Assembly: GCF_008275125.1 (NCBI RefSeq) | Contig: NZ_CP043473.1 | Coordinates: 3,782,001-3,846,000 of the forward strand | Origin: Chromobacterium paludis | Lineage (GTDB): Bacteria; Pseudomonadota; Gammaproteobacteria; Burkholderiales; Chromobacteriaceae | Direction of reading: 5' to 3' | DNA: 64,000 nucleotides | In this document: positions 27,576 to 39,684 of the stretch, in pieces | Layout: every line of letters begins with the position of its first letter | Numbering within the stretch: the stretch's first letter is position 1 | Notes under the pieces: model-generated | Seen by the model: the letters and a program-made list of their open reading frames with translations, nothing else | The model's database searches: none | What the model was told of the DNA's origin: nothing | Translations under genes and position numbers: made by a program

Positions 27576-28673
27576 ATGGCTATTGAGACAATGCGCGGCG
27601 ATTTGCTGCGGCAGGAGGATGTCGATGCCATCGTCAACACGGTCAATTGTGTCGGCGTGATGGGCAAGGGCATCGCGCTGCAATTCAAGCACAAATGGCC
27701 GGCCAACTTCCAGGCTTACCAGGCGGCCTGCCGCGCCGGCACCTTGCGCCCCGGCAAGATGTTCATCCACGACAACGGCGCGCTGGCCAAGCCGCACTAT
27801 ATCGTCAACTTTCCCACTAAAGACCATTGGCGTGGCAGCTCGAAACTGGAATACATCCAGGACGGGTTGCAAGACCTGGTGGCGCAGATTCGCCAGCTGA
27901 GCATCCGTTCCATTGCGATTCCGCCATTAGGTTGTGGCAACGGCAGGCTGGACTGGGCCGAAGTGCGGCCCTTGATCGAGCAGGCCTTTGCCGCCTTGCC
28001 TAATGTAACAGTGCGGCTGTTTGAGCCAGCTGGCAGCCCCGCCGCGCATAGCATGGAAGTGCGCACGGCACGCCCGCGCATGACGCCGGGCCGCGCGGCC
28101 ATCCTGAAGGTGCTGGATACCTATCGCGAGCTCAATTACGGCCTGACCAAGGTGGAAGTGCAAAAACTGGCGTACTTTCTGCAAGCCGCCGGGCAGGACT
28201 TGCGCCTGACTTTTGTGAAACACCAGTTTGGCCCGTATTCAGATCAGCTGCGCCATGCGTTGACCCGGATGGAAGGCCACTTTATTCGCGGCCTGGGTGA
28301 TGGCGTAAGCAGCTCAGAGATTGAACCCATCCCCGAGGCGCTGGCCGAGGCGGATGCGTTTATCACGGAAAGCCAGGCGGAGCTGGGCGCCCGGGTGGAG
28401 CGGGTGAGCCAGCTGATTGAAGGTTTTCAATCGCCGTATGGCATGGAGCTGCTGGCCACCGTGCACTGGGTGGCCACGCATGAGCCGTCTGTCCATTCCA
28501 CAGATGAAGCCTTCCATGCCATACAGGCGTGGAACGATCGCAAGAAAAAGTTGATGAGGCCGGAGCAGGTAGCTGCCGCCTGGCAACAGCTGCAAGACCT
28601 GGGCTGGTTACCGGGCGCTTCCGCTACGCAAAAGACAACGCTGAAATCCACAGCATCAATCGCAGCTCATTGA
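27576..28673 (+). CDS. darG: DarG-type macrodomain antitoxin
   Basis: The 365-residue protein has an N-terminal macrodomain (about 1-150) with the ADP-ribose loops IVNTVNCVGVMGKGIALQFK and IAIPPLGCGNGRLDW. This domain removes ADP-ribose from DNA. The C-terminal half (about 170-340; TKVEVQKLAYFLQAAGQ, FGPYSDQL) should bind and block DarT; its start looks somewhat like a Panacea (DUF4065) fold. The length matches known DarG. The pairing with DarT is canonical. Confidence 0.92.
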   Translation: MAIETMRGDLLRQEDVDAIVNTVNCVGVMGKGIALQFKHKWPANFQAYQAACRAGTLRPGKMFIHDNGALAKPHYIVNFPTKDHWRGSSKLEYIQDGLQDLVAQIRQLSIRSIAIPPLGCGNGRLDWAEVRPLIEQAFAALPNVTVRLFEPAGSPAAHSMEVRTARPRMTPGRAAILKVLDTYRELNYGLTKVEVQKLAYFLQAAGQDLRLTFVKHQFGPYSDQLRHALTRMEGHFIRGLGDGVSSSEIEPIPEALAEADAFITESQAELGARVERVSQLIEGFQSPYGMELLATVHWVATHEPSVHSTDEAFHAIQAWNDRKKKLMRPEQVAAAWQQLQDLGWLPGASATQKTTLKSTASIAAH

Positions 28674-28766
28674 TCTTGCACTGCTAACACACACTGTTGG
28701 CGGAGGCTCCTGTTGTATTGGGGCGCTCCACCGGAGATCTGACGCAGGCAGGCAAAAGCAGAAATA

Positions 28767-28793
28767 GAAAAGCGGCCGCTCGGCCGCTTTAAA
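28767..28793. terminator. bidirectional terminator between darG and gyrB
   Basis: AAAAGCGGCCG, CT loop, CGGCCGCTTT is T-rich on both sides and lies between two convergent genes. It is followed by an AT palindrome, TTTAAACAT-A-ATGTTTAAA (28788-28806). Its half-site recurs at 28821-28829, over the gyrB stop codon. Confidence 0.8.
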
Positions 28794-28820
28794 CATAATG
28801 TTTAAAATTAAAAATTTATT

Positions 28821-31265
<2,445 letters not shown>

Positions 31266-31320
31266 TCATTCTTAAATCCGGGAGGCGGCGCATGGCCGCC
31301 CGCTGACTCCGTTTGCTGCG

Positions 31321-32430
31321 TCAGATGCGCATCGGCATCACGATGTACTTGAAGTTGCTGACGTCCGGAATGGTGAACAGCGCGCTGCGGGCGGAATCGC
31401 CAAACGCCAGCTGCAGGGTGTCGGCCGGCAGGTTGGTCAGCACGTCCAGCAGGTAGTTGATGTTGAAGCCGATTTCCAGGGTGCCGCCCTGGTAGGCGAT
31501 TTCCAGTTCTTCCTCGGCTTCTTCCTGCTCGCTGTTGGTGCACAGGATGGACATCTTGCCCGGCGCCAGCACCAGGCGCACGCCGCGGAATTTCTCGTTG
31601 GCCAGGATGGCGGCGCGCTGCAGTGCGTGCAGGAATTCCAGGCGTTCGATCAGGAAGATCTTGTCGTTGTCCAGCGGGATGACGCGGTTGTAGTCCGGGA
31701 ACTTGCCGTCCACCACCTTGCTGATGATGACGGTGGCGCCAAAGCTGAAGCGCACCTGGTTGGCCAGCACTTCGATCTTGATTTCGTCGTCGCTGTCTTG
31801 CAGCAGCTTGTACAGCTCGATGATGGTCTTGCGCGGCAGGATCACCTCGGCCTTGGGCAGGGTGGCGGTGACGTCGGCGCTGGCGAATGCCAGGCGGTGG
31901 CCGTCGGTGGCCACCAGGCGCACCTGGTTGCCGTCGGTCTGCATCAACAGGCCGTTCAGGTAATAACGGATGTCCTGCACCGCCATGGCGTACTGCACCT
32001 GGGAGATCAGGCGCTTCAGTTCGCGCTGGGAGAGGCTGAAGCTGGATTCGCCGGCGCTGGCCACGGACAGCAGCGGGAAGTCTTCCGCCGGCAGCGTTTG
32101 CAAGTTGAAGCGGCTCTTGCCGGCCTTCAGCACCAGGCGGCCGCCGTCCAGCTGCTCCAGCGTCACCGTGGCGTTGCCCGGGATGGCGCGCAGGATGTCC
32201 TGCAGCTTCTTGGCGGAGGTGGTGAGGCGGAAGTCTTCGCCCGGCAGCTCGTCGCTGCTGGCGGTGGTGATCTGGATTTCCAGGTCGGTGGCCAGGAAGC
32301 CGACTTGGCCGCCCTTTTTCTCGATCAGGACGTTGGACAGAATCGGCAGCGTGTGGCGACGCTCGACAATGCCGGTGACTGCCAGCAGGGGCTTGAGCAG
32401 GGCATCGCGTTCGGCTTGCAGGATCAGCAT
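31321..32430 (-). CDS. dnaN: DNA polymerase III beta subunit (sliding clamp)
   Basis: The 369-residue clamp (usual 366) has three repeated clamp folds and begins MLILQAERDALLKPLLAVTGIVERRHTLPIL. The last residues (FKYIVMPMRI) are the conserved MPMRL-type end that forms part of the partner-binding pocket. It lies between dnaA and gyrB in the classic origin order. The spacer to dnaA is only 45 bp, so it is probably transcribed from dnaA. Confidence 0.97.
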   Translation of the reverse strand: MLILQAERDALLKPLLAVTGIVERRHTLPILSNVLIEKKGGQVGFLATDLEIQITTASSDELPGEDFRLTTSAKKLQDILRAIPGNATVTLEQLDGGRLVLKAGKSRFNLQTLPAEDFPLLSVASAGESSFSLSQRELKRLISQVQYAMAVQDIRYYLNGLLMQTDGNQVRLVATDGHRLAFASADVTATLPKAEVILPRKTIIELYKLLQDSDDEIKIEVLANQVRFSFGATVIISKVVDGKFPDYNRVIPLDNDKIFLIERLEFLHALQRAAILANEKFRGVRLVLAPGKMSILCTNSEQEEAEEELEIAYQGGTLEIGFNINYLLDVLTNLPADTLQLAFGDSARSALFTIPDVSNFKYIVMPMRI

Positions 32431-32475
32431 GTGGCGGGCTCCCAGTAGAGGATGAAGAGTCGTTTCATGGTTCGA

Positions 32476-33876
32476 TTAATTGCGCAGCATGGAAAGCAGC
32501 GCTTCGTAGTCATGCGCGATGTCCGCGTCGTTAGCGCGCATCTCGGTAATGGTTTTGCACGCGTGCAACACGGTGGTGTGGTCCCGGCCGCCAAAGGCGT
32601 CGCCGATATTGGGTAGGGACAGCTGGGTCAGCTCCTTGGCCAGGGCCATGGCCACCTGGCGCGGACGCGCGATGTCGCGGCTGCGCTTCTTGCTGTGCAT
32701 GTCGGACAGCTTGATCTTGTAGTACTCGGCCACCGTCTTCTGGATGGCGTCCACCGTCACCTGGCGGTTGCCGGCGGCCAGGATGTCCTTCAGCGCTTCC
32801 TTCACCAGCTCCAGCGTGATGTTCTGGTTGGTGAAGCGGGCGTAGGCCACCACGCGCTTGAGCGCGCCTTCCAGCTCGCGCACGTTGGAGCGCACGTTCT
32901 GGGCGATGAAGAACGCTACGTTGTGCTCCAGCTTGATGCTGTCGGCCTCGGCCTTCTTCATCAGAATGGCCACGCGCATTTCCAGCTCCGGCGGCTGGAT
33001 TTCCACCGTCAGGCCCCAGGAGAAGCGCGAGATCAGCCGCTCTTCCATCCCTTCAATCTGCTTGGGGTAGCTGTCGCAGGTCATGATCACCTGCTTGCCG
33101 CCCTCTATCAGCGCGTTGAAGGCATAAAAGAATTCTTCCTGGGTGCGGTTCTTGCCGGCGAAGAACTGGATGTCGTCAATCAGCAACAGGTCCAGCGAGT
33201 GGTAGTAGCGCTTGAACTCATCAAAGGCCTTGTGCTGGTAGGCGCGCATGATGTCGGCCACATAGCGTTCGGCGTGGATGTAACGGATCTTGGCTTGCGG
33301 GTTCTTTTGGAACACGTGGTTGCCGATGGCCTGGATCAAGTGAGTCTTACCCAGGCCCACGCCGCCGTAGACAAACAGCGGGTTATAAGCCTGGTCGCCC
33401 GGGTTTTCCGCAATCTGCATGGCCGCCGCGCGCGCCAGCTGGTTGCCCTTACCCGTCACCAGCGTGTCGAAGGTGAAGGACGGGTTCAGGCGCGTGCTTT
33501 CATGGCTGCCGCCTATGGCCTTCACTGCCGCCTGCTTGGCCGGGGACGGCGCGGCCGGCGCGCTGGGCGTGGCCTTGGCGGGCTCCTTGGCCTTGGGCTG
33601 GCTGCTGGCGGCCGGCTGCAGCGGACGCGCCGACGGCGCGCCCAGGCGCAGCTCCACCGGACATTCGCCAATCAGTTCCACGGCCAGCTCCTCGATGCGG
33701 GCGAGGAAACGGTCCTTGATGAACTGCATGATGAAGCGGTTGGGCGCGAACAGCGCAATGCCTTCGTCGCCGGCTTCGGCGGTCAGCGGCTTGATCCAGG
33801 TGTTGAACTGTTGCGAAGACAGTTCGGCCTCCAGTCGGGCGAGGCAGGCAGGCCAGAATTGATCCAGTTCAGTCAT
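32476..33876 (-). CDS. dnaA: chromosomal replication initiator DnaA
   Basis: The 466-residue AAA+ initiator binds DnaA boxes and melts the origin. Domain I is [21 protein letters not shown]; an Ala/Pro-rich domain II follows at about 85-130. The AAA+ domain has Walker [11 protein letters not shown] and Walker [10 protein letters not shown]. Domain IV has the DNA-binding signature [13 protein letters not shown]. The start at 33876 is chosen by homology; the frame is open 59 codons further but runs through the non-coding spacer. It faces away from rpmH across a 332-bp region with one DnaA box. Confidence 0.97.
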   Translation of the reverse strand: MTELDQFWPACLARLEAELSSQQFNTWIKPLTAEAGDEGIALFAPNRFIMQFIKDRFLARIEELAVELIGECPVELRLGAPSARPLQPAASSQPKAKEPAKATPSAPAAPSPAKQAAVKAIGGSHESTRLNPSFTFDTLVTGKGNQLARAAAMQIAENPGDQAYNPLFVYGGVGLGKTHLIQAIGNHVFQKNPQAKIRYIHAERYVADIMRAYQHKAFDEFKRYYHSLDLLLIDDIQFFAGKNRTQEEFFYAFNALIEGGKQVIMTCDSYPKQIEGMEERLISRFSWGLTVEIQPPELEMRVAILMKKAEADSIKLEHNVAFFIAQNVRSNVRELEGALKRVVAYARFTNQNITLELVKEALKDILAAGNRQVTVDAIQKTVAEYYKIKLSDMHSKKRSRDIARPRQVAMALAKELTQLSLPNIGDAFGGRDHTTVLHACKTITEMRANDADIAHDYEALLSMLRN

Positions 33877-34111
33877 TACATACACGCATGTGAAAGCGAA
33901 AAACCCGCTGAGCGCGCTCGGCTGGCAACAGCGGGATGAGCCGTTCGCGGCACGGGTGCAACGGCGCGCGGACGGCGGATGTTCGGTATGGAAGCGGCCG
34001 GCGAACTGCGCTGTTTCAAACGCGGCGGGATAGTGGACCCTGGGTGCGTTCATTTGTTGTGCAGCCGCTCGGCAACGGTAAACCCCGACATTCTAACGTT
34101 TTTTTGCAAAG

Positions 34112-34120
34112 TTATCCACA
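34112..34120 (+). promoter_or_regulatory. DnaA box
   Basis: TTATCCACA is an exact consensus 9-mer, about 235 bp upstream of dnaA and 89 bp upstream of rpmH. Confidence 0.8.
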
Positions 34121-34140
34121 GGGGTGCAGAAAATTCCTCG

Positions 34141-34169
34141 TTGACAAACGGCTCATTATCGAGTCAAAT
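34141..34169 (+). promoter_or_regulatory. putative rpmH promoter
   Basis: There is a perfect -35 TTGACA at 34141-34146, a 17-bp spacer and a weak -10 TCAAAT at 34164-34169, about 33 bp upstream of the rpmH start codon. The -10 match is poor. Confidence 0.5.
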
Positions 34170-34208
34170 CACGCGTTTATTTCCGTTTCGAAACAGGAAA
34201 CCCATATC

Positions 34209-34343
34209 ATGAAGCGTACTTACCAACCGTCCAACACCCGTCGCAAACGCACTCACGGCTTTCTGGTCCGCATGAAGACCCGCGGTGGCCGCGCCGTCAT
34301 CGCCGCTCGCCGCGCCAAGGGCCGCAAGAAGCTGGCCGTCTAA
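34209..34343 (+). CDS. rpmH: 50S ribosomal protein L34 (bL34)
   Basis: The 44-residue basic ribosomal protein has the near-invariant sequence [19 protein letters not shown] at its start and a Lys/Arg-rich end. It binds 23S rRNA in the large subunit. It is first in the rpmH-rnpA-yidD-yidC operon, and rnpA begins 6 bp after its stop. The internal ATG at 34209 is the correct start; upstream codons in frame belong to the spacer. Confidence 0.98.
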   Translation: MKRTYQPSNTRRKRTHGFLVRMKTRGGRAVIAARRAKGRKKLAV

Positions 34344-34349
34344 GTCCTT

Positions 34350-34712
34350 GTGGCTTACCGCTTTCGCCGTGCGCACCGGCTGTTAAAAACGGATGAGTTC
34401 TCATCCGTTTTTAGTTTGCGGCAACAACGCAGCAATGCGTTCTTCCAGGTGTATGCCCGCCCTAACGGCCTGGACCATGCCCGCGTGGGTCTGGTGGTTG
34501 GCAAGAAAGTTGCCAAGCGGGCCGTGCGCCGCAATTACATCAAGCGCTGCGTGCGCGAGTGGTTCCGCCTGAATCAGCAGACGCTGGGCGGCGTGGACTA
34601 CGTGGTGCGCGCCAAGACCGCGTTTACATATGAACAGCGCGCCGAAGCTGTAACGGCTTTGCAGGCGTTGTTTGCTAAACTGGCACGATGTCGCGCCTCC
34701 TCATCCTCCTGA
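34350..34712 (+). CDS. rnpA: ribonuclease P protein component
   Basis: The 120-residue basic protein cofactor of RNase P matures tRNA 5' ends together with the M1 RNA. It has the family signature [21 protein letters not shown] at about residues 48-67. The likely start is GTG at 34350 ([17 protein letters not shown]), with no clear ribosome-binding site, which suggests coupling to rpmH. A terminator-like hairpin is embedded in codons 12-21. The 3' end overlaps yidD by 25 bp. Confidence 0.95.
   Translation: MAYRFRRAHRLLKTDEFSSVFSLRQQRSNAFFQVYARPNGLDHARVGLVVGKKVAKRAVRRNYIKRCVREWFRLNQQTLGGVDYVVRAKTAFTYEQRAEAVTALQALFAKLARCRASSSS
34385..34412 (+). terminator. terminator-like hairpin inside rnpA
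   Basis: AAAAACGGATGA, loop GTTC, TCATCCGTTTTT is a perfect 12-bp stem with a T-run, lying inside the rnpA coding region. It could act as an attenuator so that far more rpmH than rnpA mRNA is made. This matches the need for L34 in large excess over RNase P protein. Confidence 0.55.
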
Positions 34713-34897
34713 TCCGTTTTTACCAGCTGGCTATCAGCCCGTGGCTGGCACCGCGTTGCCGCTTCCAGCCCACCTGTTCCAGCTACGCGATCGAGGCGGT
34801 GAGAAAATACGGCGCGCTGAGGGGCGGCTCACTGGCCGCCAGACGCATCTGCCGTTGCCACCCCTGGGGCGGCAGCGGCTATGACCCGGTTCCCTGA
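34688..34897 (+). CDS. yidD: membrane protein insertion efficiency factor YidD
   Basis: This 69-residue protein has the conserved order [19 protein letters not shown], then CSSYAIEAV and [15 protein letters not shown]. It helps YidC-dependent membrane insertion at the inner membrane surface. The start at 34688 overlaps rnpA, as is usual for this operon. The gene ends 18 bp before yidC. Confidence 0.95.
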   Translation: MSRLLILLIRFYQLAISPWLAPRCRFQPTCSSYAIEAVRKYGALRGGSLAARRICRCHPWGGSGYDPVP

Positions 34898-34915
34898 ACC
34901 TTCCGGTATCGAGAG

Positions 34916-36550
34916 ATGGATTCCAAGCGACTGATAATCTTCGTTGTACTGTCCGTGGGCATCCTGTTTGGGTGGAATGAGTTCTTCATGCCCAAGCATC
35001 CCCCGCAACAGCAAGTGGCCAAGACCCAGGCCGCGGCCGGCGCTTCCGGCGCGGCCCAGCCGGCCGAGGCCAATAAGCTGACCCGTGGTCAGCGCATCCA
35101 CGTCAAGACGGACCTGGTTGAGGCCGAGATCGATACCGTGGGCGGCGACCTGCGCGAGCTGCAGCTGCTGAAACACGGCGACGCGGAAGATCACACCAAG
35201 GCCTTCAAGCTGTTCGAAGACGACGCCAAGCGCACCTATGTGGCGCAAACCGGCCTGATCGCCGCCAGCAATCCGGCCCTGCCGACGCATAAAACCGTGT
35301 TCACCGCGGACAAGCCCAGCTATGAAATGACCGGCGACAAGCTGGAAGTGAAGCTGAGCGCGCCGGACGCCAACGGCGTCAAGGTGAGCAAGGTCTACAC
35401 CTTCACCAAGGGCAGCTACGAGATCGGCGTCCGTTACGACATCGTGAACGGCGGCGCCATCCCGGTGGCCCCAACGGCTTACTACCGCCTGCTGCGCGAC
35501 AGCCAGGCGCCGGAAGGCGAGGGCCGTTTCGCCCACACCTACACCGGCCCGGCCGTGTACACCACCGAGCACAAGTTCCAGAAAGTCAGCTTTGAAGACC
35601 TGGCCAAGGGCAAGGGCGACTACGCCAAGTCCACCACCGACGGCTGGGTGGCCATGCTGCAGCACTACTTCATGTCCGCCTGGATTCTGAAGCCGCTGGA
35701 TGGCAAGAGCGTGTGCAAGGACGAGCGTTCCTGCCGCTTCGAGCTGAGCCAGAGCAACGGCCTGAACTCCGCCGCCGCGCTGGTGGACTATGCCGCCATC
35801 GCCCCGGGCAAGAGCCTGAGCGTGAACGTGCCGCTGTACGCCGGCCCGGAAGAATACGACATCATCTCCAAGGTGGCCGACGGCATGGAATATGCCAAGG
35901 ACTTCGGCATGTTCTACATCTTCGCCTCGCCGCTGTTCTGGCTGCTGGTGAAGCTGCACGGCCTGGTGAGCAACTGGGGCTGGGCCATCATTCTGCTGAC
36001 GCTGACCGTCAAGGGCGCCTTCTATCCGCTGACCGCCGCCTCCTACCGCTCCATGGCCAAGATGAAGGCCCTGGCGCCGCGCCTGGAGCGCCTGAAGGAA
36101 CAGCACGGCGACGACCGCATGAAGTTCCAGCAGGCGGTGATGGAGATGTACAAGACCGAGAAGGTCAATCCGCTGGGCGGCTGCCTGCCCATGCTGATCC
36201 AGATCCCGGTGTTCATCGGCCTGTACTGGGCGCTGCTGGCCTCCGTGGAGCTGCGCGGCGCGCCGTGGGTGCTGTGGTATACCGACCTGGCCCGCCCGGA
36301 CCCGTACTACATCCTGCCGGCGCTGATGGCCATCACCATGTTCCTGCAGACCTTCCTGAACCCGCCGCCGGCCGACCCGATGCAGGCGAAGATGATGAAG
36401 ATCATGCCGCTGGCCTTCTCCGCGCTGTTCTTCTTCTTCCCGGCCGGCCTGGTGCTGTACTACGTGGTCAACAACGTGCTGTCCATGACCCAGCAGTGGT
36501 TCATCAACAAGCAGATCAACAAGGCCAACAAGGCGGCGCTGCAATCCTGA
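34916..36550 (+). CDS. yidC: membrane protein insertase YidC
   Basis: The 544-residue Oxa1/YidC insertase has a first TM at about 6-22 ([18 protein letters not shown]) and a large periplasmic beta-domain (about 60-310). Five C-terminal TMs contain the conserved [37 protein letters not shown] and the [15 protein letters not shown] segment. The terminal Asn/Lys-rich tail is typical. It inserts and folds inner-membrane proteins with or without SecYEG. A strong terminator follows and separates it from mnmE. Confidence 0.97.
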   Translation: MDSKRLIIFVVLSVGILFGWNEFFMPKHPPQQQVAKTQAAAGASGAAQPAEANKLTRGQRIHVKTDLVEAEIDTVGGDLRELQLLKHGDAEDHTKAFKLFEDDAKRTYVAQTGLIAASNPALPTHKTVFTADKPSYEMTGDKLEVKLSAPDANGVKVSKVYTFTKGSYEIGVRYDIVNGGAIPVAPTAYYRLLRDSQAPEGEGRFAHTYTGPAVYTTEHKFQKVSFEDLAKGKGDYAKSTTDGWVAMLQHYFMSAWILKPLDGKSVCKDERSCRFELSQSNGLNSAAALVDYAAIAPGKSLSVNVPLYAGPEEYDIISKVADGMEYAKDFGMFYIFASPLFWLLVKLHGLVSNWGWAIILLTLTVKGAFYPLTAASYRSMAKMKALAPRLERLKEQHGDDRMKFQQAVMEMYKTEKVNPLGGCLPMLIQIPVFIGLYWALLASVELRGAPWVLWYTDLARPDPYYILPALMAITMFLQTFLNPPPADPMQAKMMKIMPLAFSALFFFFPAGLVLYYVVNNVLSMTQQWFINKQINKANKAALQS

Positions 36551-36573
36551 GCGCTTAGTCCTGAAGCTTGAAT

Positions 36574-36599
36574 AAACCCGGCCGCTGGCCGGGTTTTTT
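36574..36599 (+). terminator. intrinsic terminator of rpmH-yidC operon
   Basis: AAACCCGGCC, GCT loop, GGCCGGGTTTTTT. Confidence 0.92.
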
Positions 36600-36633
36600 G
36601 CTGGATAATCTGGGAAAGATCTCAAAACAATTT

Positions 36634-36740
36634 GCCACGAACCCCACGAAAGAACACGAACGCGAATCGCCTCCGAGGCGGCGCAGGGACGGCCTCCGGC
36701 CTGCGATCGTTCTTTCGTGTCCTTTCGTGGATTTCGTGGC
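36634..36740. repeat. 107-bp imperfect inverted repeat (CCACGAA element)
   Basis: The outer arms are GCCACGAA..CCACGAAAGAACACGAA and the matching TTCTTTCGTGTCCTTTCGTGG..TTCGTGGC. The inner part has two further small palindromes (CCGAGGCGG and GGCCTCCGGCC). It fills the yidC-mnmE spacer and looks like a miniature dispersed element that ended up just ahead of the mnmE ribosome-binding site. Confidence 0.7.
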
Positions 36741-36760
36741 TAAAAATCCAAGGAATGGCA

Positions 36761-38113
36761 ATGAACCTCAGCTACACCCCCGCCACCATCTGCGCCATCG
36801 CCACCGCCCCCGGCCGCGGCGGCGTCGGCGTGATCCGCGTCTCCGGCAAGGACTTGCTGCCGTTCGCGCAGGCCATTTCCAATGGCAAGACCCCCAAGCC
36901 GCGCTACGCGATGTATACGGACTTCTTCGACGGCCACGGCCAGGCCATAGACAACGGCTTGCTGCTGTTCTTCCCCGGCCCCAACAGCTTCACCGGCGAA
37001 GACGTGATCGAGCTGCAGGGCCATGGCGGGCCGGTGGTGATGAAGATGCTGCTCACGCGCTGCGTGGAGCTGGGCGCGCGGCTGGCGGAGCCGGGCGAGT
37101 TCACCAAGCGGGCCTTCCTGAATGACAAGCTGGACCTGGCCCAGGCGGAGAGCGTGGCCGACCTGATCGACGCCAGCAGCGAAACTGCGGCGCGCAGCGC
37201 GCTGAAGTCATTGAAGGGCGCGTTCTCGCGCCAGGTGCACGGCCTGGTGGACGAGCTGATCAATCTGCGCATGCTGGTGGAAGCCACGCTGGACTTTCCG
37301 GAAGAAGAGATAGATTTCCTGAAGCAGGCTGACGCGATCGGCCGCCTGCGCCGCTTGCGCGCGCAGCTGGTGGGGGTGCAGGCCACGGCCAAGCAGGGCG
37401 CCATCCTGCGCGAAGGCATGCACGTGGTGCTGGTGGGCCAGCCCAATGTCGGCAAGTCCAGCCTGATGAACGCGCTGGCCGGCGACGACATCGCCATCGT
37501 GACCGATATCGCCGGCACCACCCGCGACACGGTGCGCGAGGAAATCGTCATCGACGGCGTGCCGGTGCACATCATCGACACCGCCGGGCTGCGCGAAACC
37601 GACGACGTGGTGGAGAAAATAGGCATCGAGCGCACCTGGCAGGCGGTGGAGCGCGCCGACCTGGCCCTGGTGCTGACCGACAGCCGCCACGGCCTCACCG
37701 ACGAGGTGCAGGCCATCCTGGCGCGCATCCCGGCCGGCCTGCCGCGCGTGCATGTCTTCAACAAGGTGGACCTGACCACGGACGCGCCCGGCATCGCCGA
37801 TGAAGACGGCCACCCGCTGGTGCGGCTGTCCGCCAAGACGCATCAGGGCGTGGACCTGCTCAAGGCCAAGCTGCTGGAAATGATAGGCTTCAGCGGCGCC
37901 GACGAAGGCGTGTTCCTGGCTCGCCAGCGCCACCTGGACGCCATCGCCCGCGCGGCGGACCACCTGGAACTGGCGGAAGCGGACTGGGAACTGGTGGAAA
38001 TCTTCGCCGAGGAACTGCGCCTGGCGCAAAACGCCTTGTCCGAGATCACCGGGGCATTCTCCGCCGATGACCTCTTGGGCGTGATCTTCTCCCGCTTTTG
38101 TATTGGCAAGTAA
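36761..38113 (+). CDS. mnmE: tRNA modification GTPase MnmE (TrmE)
   Basis: The 450-residue GTPase, with MnmG, makes (carboxymethyl)aminomethyl-uridine at the tRNA wobble position. It has an N-terminal tetrahydrofolate-binding domain ([19 protein letters not shown]), a G domain with [13 protein letters not shown] and NKVD, and the invariant C-terminal CIGK. The ATG at 36761 is preceded by AAGGA at proper spacing; another ATG is two codons upstream. It lies directly after the CCACGAA element. Confidence 0.97.
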   Translation: MNLSYTPATICAIATAPGRGGVGVIRVSGKDLLPFAQAISNGKTPKPRYAMYTDFFDGHGQAIDNGLLLFFPGPNSFTGEDVIELQGHGGPVVMKMLLTRCVELGARLAEPGEFTKRAFLNDKLDLAQAESVADLIDASSETAARSALKSLKGAFSRQVHGLVDELINLRMLVEATLDFPEEEIDFLKQADAIGRLRRLRAQLVGVQATAKQGAILREGMHVVLVGQPNVGKSSLMNALAGDDIAIVTDIAGTTRDTVREEIVIDGVPVHIIDTAGLRETDDVVEKIGIERTWQAVERADLALVLTDSRHGLTDEVQAILARIPAGLPRVHVFNKVDLTTDAPGIADEDGHPLVRLSAKTHQGVDLLKAKLLEMIGFSGADEGVFLARQRHLDAIARAADHLELAEADWELVEIFAEELRLAQNALSEITGAFSADDLLGVIFSRFCIGK

Positions 38114-38117
38114 GGCC

Positions 38118-38153
38118 GTAGGGCGGAAGCCCGGCTAGGCTGGGCGTTCCACC
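38118..38153. repeat. REP-like palindrome downstream of mnmE
   Basis: GTAGGGCGGAAGCCCG, a spacer and GGGCGTTCCACC form a hairpin almost the same as the one at 135-168, 38 kb away. This confirms a dispersed palindrome family in this genome. Confidence 0.75.
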
Positions 38154-38250
38154 GCGGCCCGTCCGATAGGGCTGCGCCAGGAAATGGCGGATGGCTCTCG
38201 TTTTGGGGGCGCCAGCCCCGCCGCAGGCGCTGGCCCATCGCATCGCGCGC

Positions 38251-38281
38251 CAAGAAACCACCGCTTGCCGGTGGTTTCTTG
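38251..38281 (+). terminator. probable terminator hairpin after mnmE
   Basis: CAAGAAACCACCG, short loop, CGGTGGTTTCTTG is a perfect 13-bp stem. The U-tract is weak (CTTTCC), so termination may be incomplete. Confidence 0.6.
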
Positions 38282-38382
38282 CTTTCCTGCCGCATGCCTT
38301 GGCCATGGCTCTCCGCATGTGCTTTGATATGCCCTTGGTTTAATTTGCGTCTTGATTGCTTAGTTGCCTGGGTTATTTCTCA

Positions 38383-39684
38383 ATGCTTGAGCGTCCTTCC
38401 GATGCCGCCTTGTCTTACGCGCCATGCCGCGTATTGCCGGCCCTGCTGCTGGCTGACGCCCTGCTGCGCTTGGCCTACCTGGCCGAGGCTGCCGTGTTGC
38501 CTTGGTGGATAGCCAGCCAGGGCGGGGCGGGCGCGCTGGCTCGCTTCAGCTCCGCCTTGGCCGTGGCGGCGTTTGCCGCGGTGCTGTTCGCCGCGCCCCT
38601 GGGCGACCGCTATGGCAAGTCCGCGCAGATGGTCCGCTCGTCCTGCCTGCTCGCCTTGCTGGGGGCGGCGCTGGCCTGGCTGGCGATGCGGCCGGCGTTC
38701 CGGCTGGCGGATGTGCTGCTGCTGGGGAGCGTGCAGATGCTGGCTTGGGCGTTTGCCGATCAGGGGCGCAACAATATCTTGCCGGAGCGCATTCCGGCAT
38801 CCGCGCTGCCGCAGGCGCTGCGGTGGCGCAAGACGGGTCAATCGCTCAGCGGCATCCTGGGCCCCATGCTGGGGGCGGCCGGCTTGCATTGGCTGGGCGT
38901 GGCCGGGGCGCTATGGCTGTCTGCCGCTTTGTACGTGTTGGCCGCGCTGGCGATGCGCCGGGTGCCGCGGGAGGCCCCGGCGCGGCGGCCCGCGCTGCGG
39001 CCGGGCGCATGGGCGGCGCAGCTGGCGGAGGGCTTCCGCGCCAAGTGGCAGGTGCCGATGGAGCGTGGCTGGACGGCGGTCAACTTCGTACTATGGATTT
39101 TCCAAGGACCGGCGGTGGGCATGCTGATTCCGCTCAAGGTGCATGCGTTGGGCCTGGGCGGCGGCTGGCTGGGCAATTGCCTGACCGCATTGTCATTGGG
39201 CGTGCTCGCCGGCAGCGCTGTGGGTTCGCAATGGCTGGTGGCGCGATTGGGGCGGTACCGGGTGCGGGTGGGGCTGGGCATGTTGGAAGGGCTGTGCTTT
39301 GCGGCTGCCGGTTTCTCGCCTTCCGCTCCGTGGCTGTTGGCGGCGCTGGTCGCAGGCGGCTTCTGCAACGCGGCGATGAGCCTGGTGGGCGCCACGCACC
39401 GCTCGCTGGGCTTGCCCCTGGATTACCGGGTGCGCTTGTCCGCGGTGTCGTCCATGAGCACGCAGCTGGCCGGCGCCATCGGCCCCGCCCTGATAGGCGT
39501 GGCGCTTTCGCGCTGCAGCGTGGCGACGGTGTATGGCGCGGCTGGCCTGTTGATGATGCTGTCTTGCCTGGGCTATCTATGGGTGCCGCGCTTTAGCGAG
39601 TTTCTGTCGCTGGAGCATGGGCAGGCGGCGGATTGGTATCGGCGAGAGTATCCGCAGGTGTTCGGCAAGGAGCCGCAAGCTTGA
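38383..39684 (+). CDS. MFS transporter
   Basis: The 433-residue protein has about twelve hydrophobic segments. The MFS loop 2-3 signature appears as APLGDRYGKSAQMVRSS, and a central cytoplasmic loop lies near residues 185-215. The substrate is unknown; the general shape is like drug- or metabolite-efflux MFS proteins. The ATG at 38383 is taken as start, but no good ribosome-binding site is seen and a TTG nine codons upstream is open. It stands alone between mnmE and the radical SAM gene. Confidence 0.85.
   Translation: MLERPSDAALSYAPCRVLPALLLADALLRLAYLAEAAVLPWWIASQGGAGALARFSSALAVAAFAAVLFAAPLGDRYGKSAQMVRSSCLLALLGAALAWLAMRPAFRLADVLLLGSVQMLAWAFADQGRNNILPERIPASALPQALRWRKTGQSLSGILGPMLGAAGLHWLGVAGALWLSAALYVLAALAMRRVPREAPARRPALRPGAWAAQLAEGFRAKWQVPMERGWTAVNFVLWIFQGPAVGMLIPLKVHALGLGGGWLGNCLTALSLGVLAGSAVGSQWLVARLGRYRVRVGLGMLEGLCFAAAGFSPSAPWLLAALVAGGFCNAAMSLVGATHRSLGLPLDYRVRLSAVSSMSTQLAGAIGPALIGVALSRCSVATVYGAAGLLMMLSCLGYLWVPRFSEFLSLEHGQAADWYRREYPQVFGKEPQA

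Larger units (their letters stand above)
33877..34208. other. dnaA-rpmH spacer, candidate oriC region
   Basis: Genes diverge from here and the order is the classic bacterial origin order. The right half (34085-34200) is AT-rich and contains one perfect DnaA box, TTATCCACA at 34112-34120. I see no second perfect box, so the functional origin could be elsewhere nearby. The spacer must at least hold the dnaA and rpmH promoters, and DnaA may autoregulate through the box. Confidence 0.5.
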
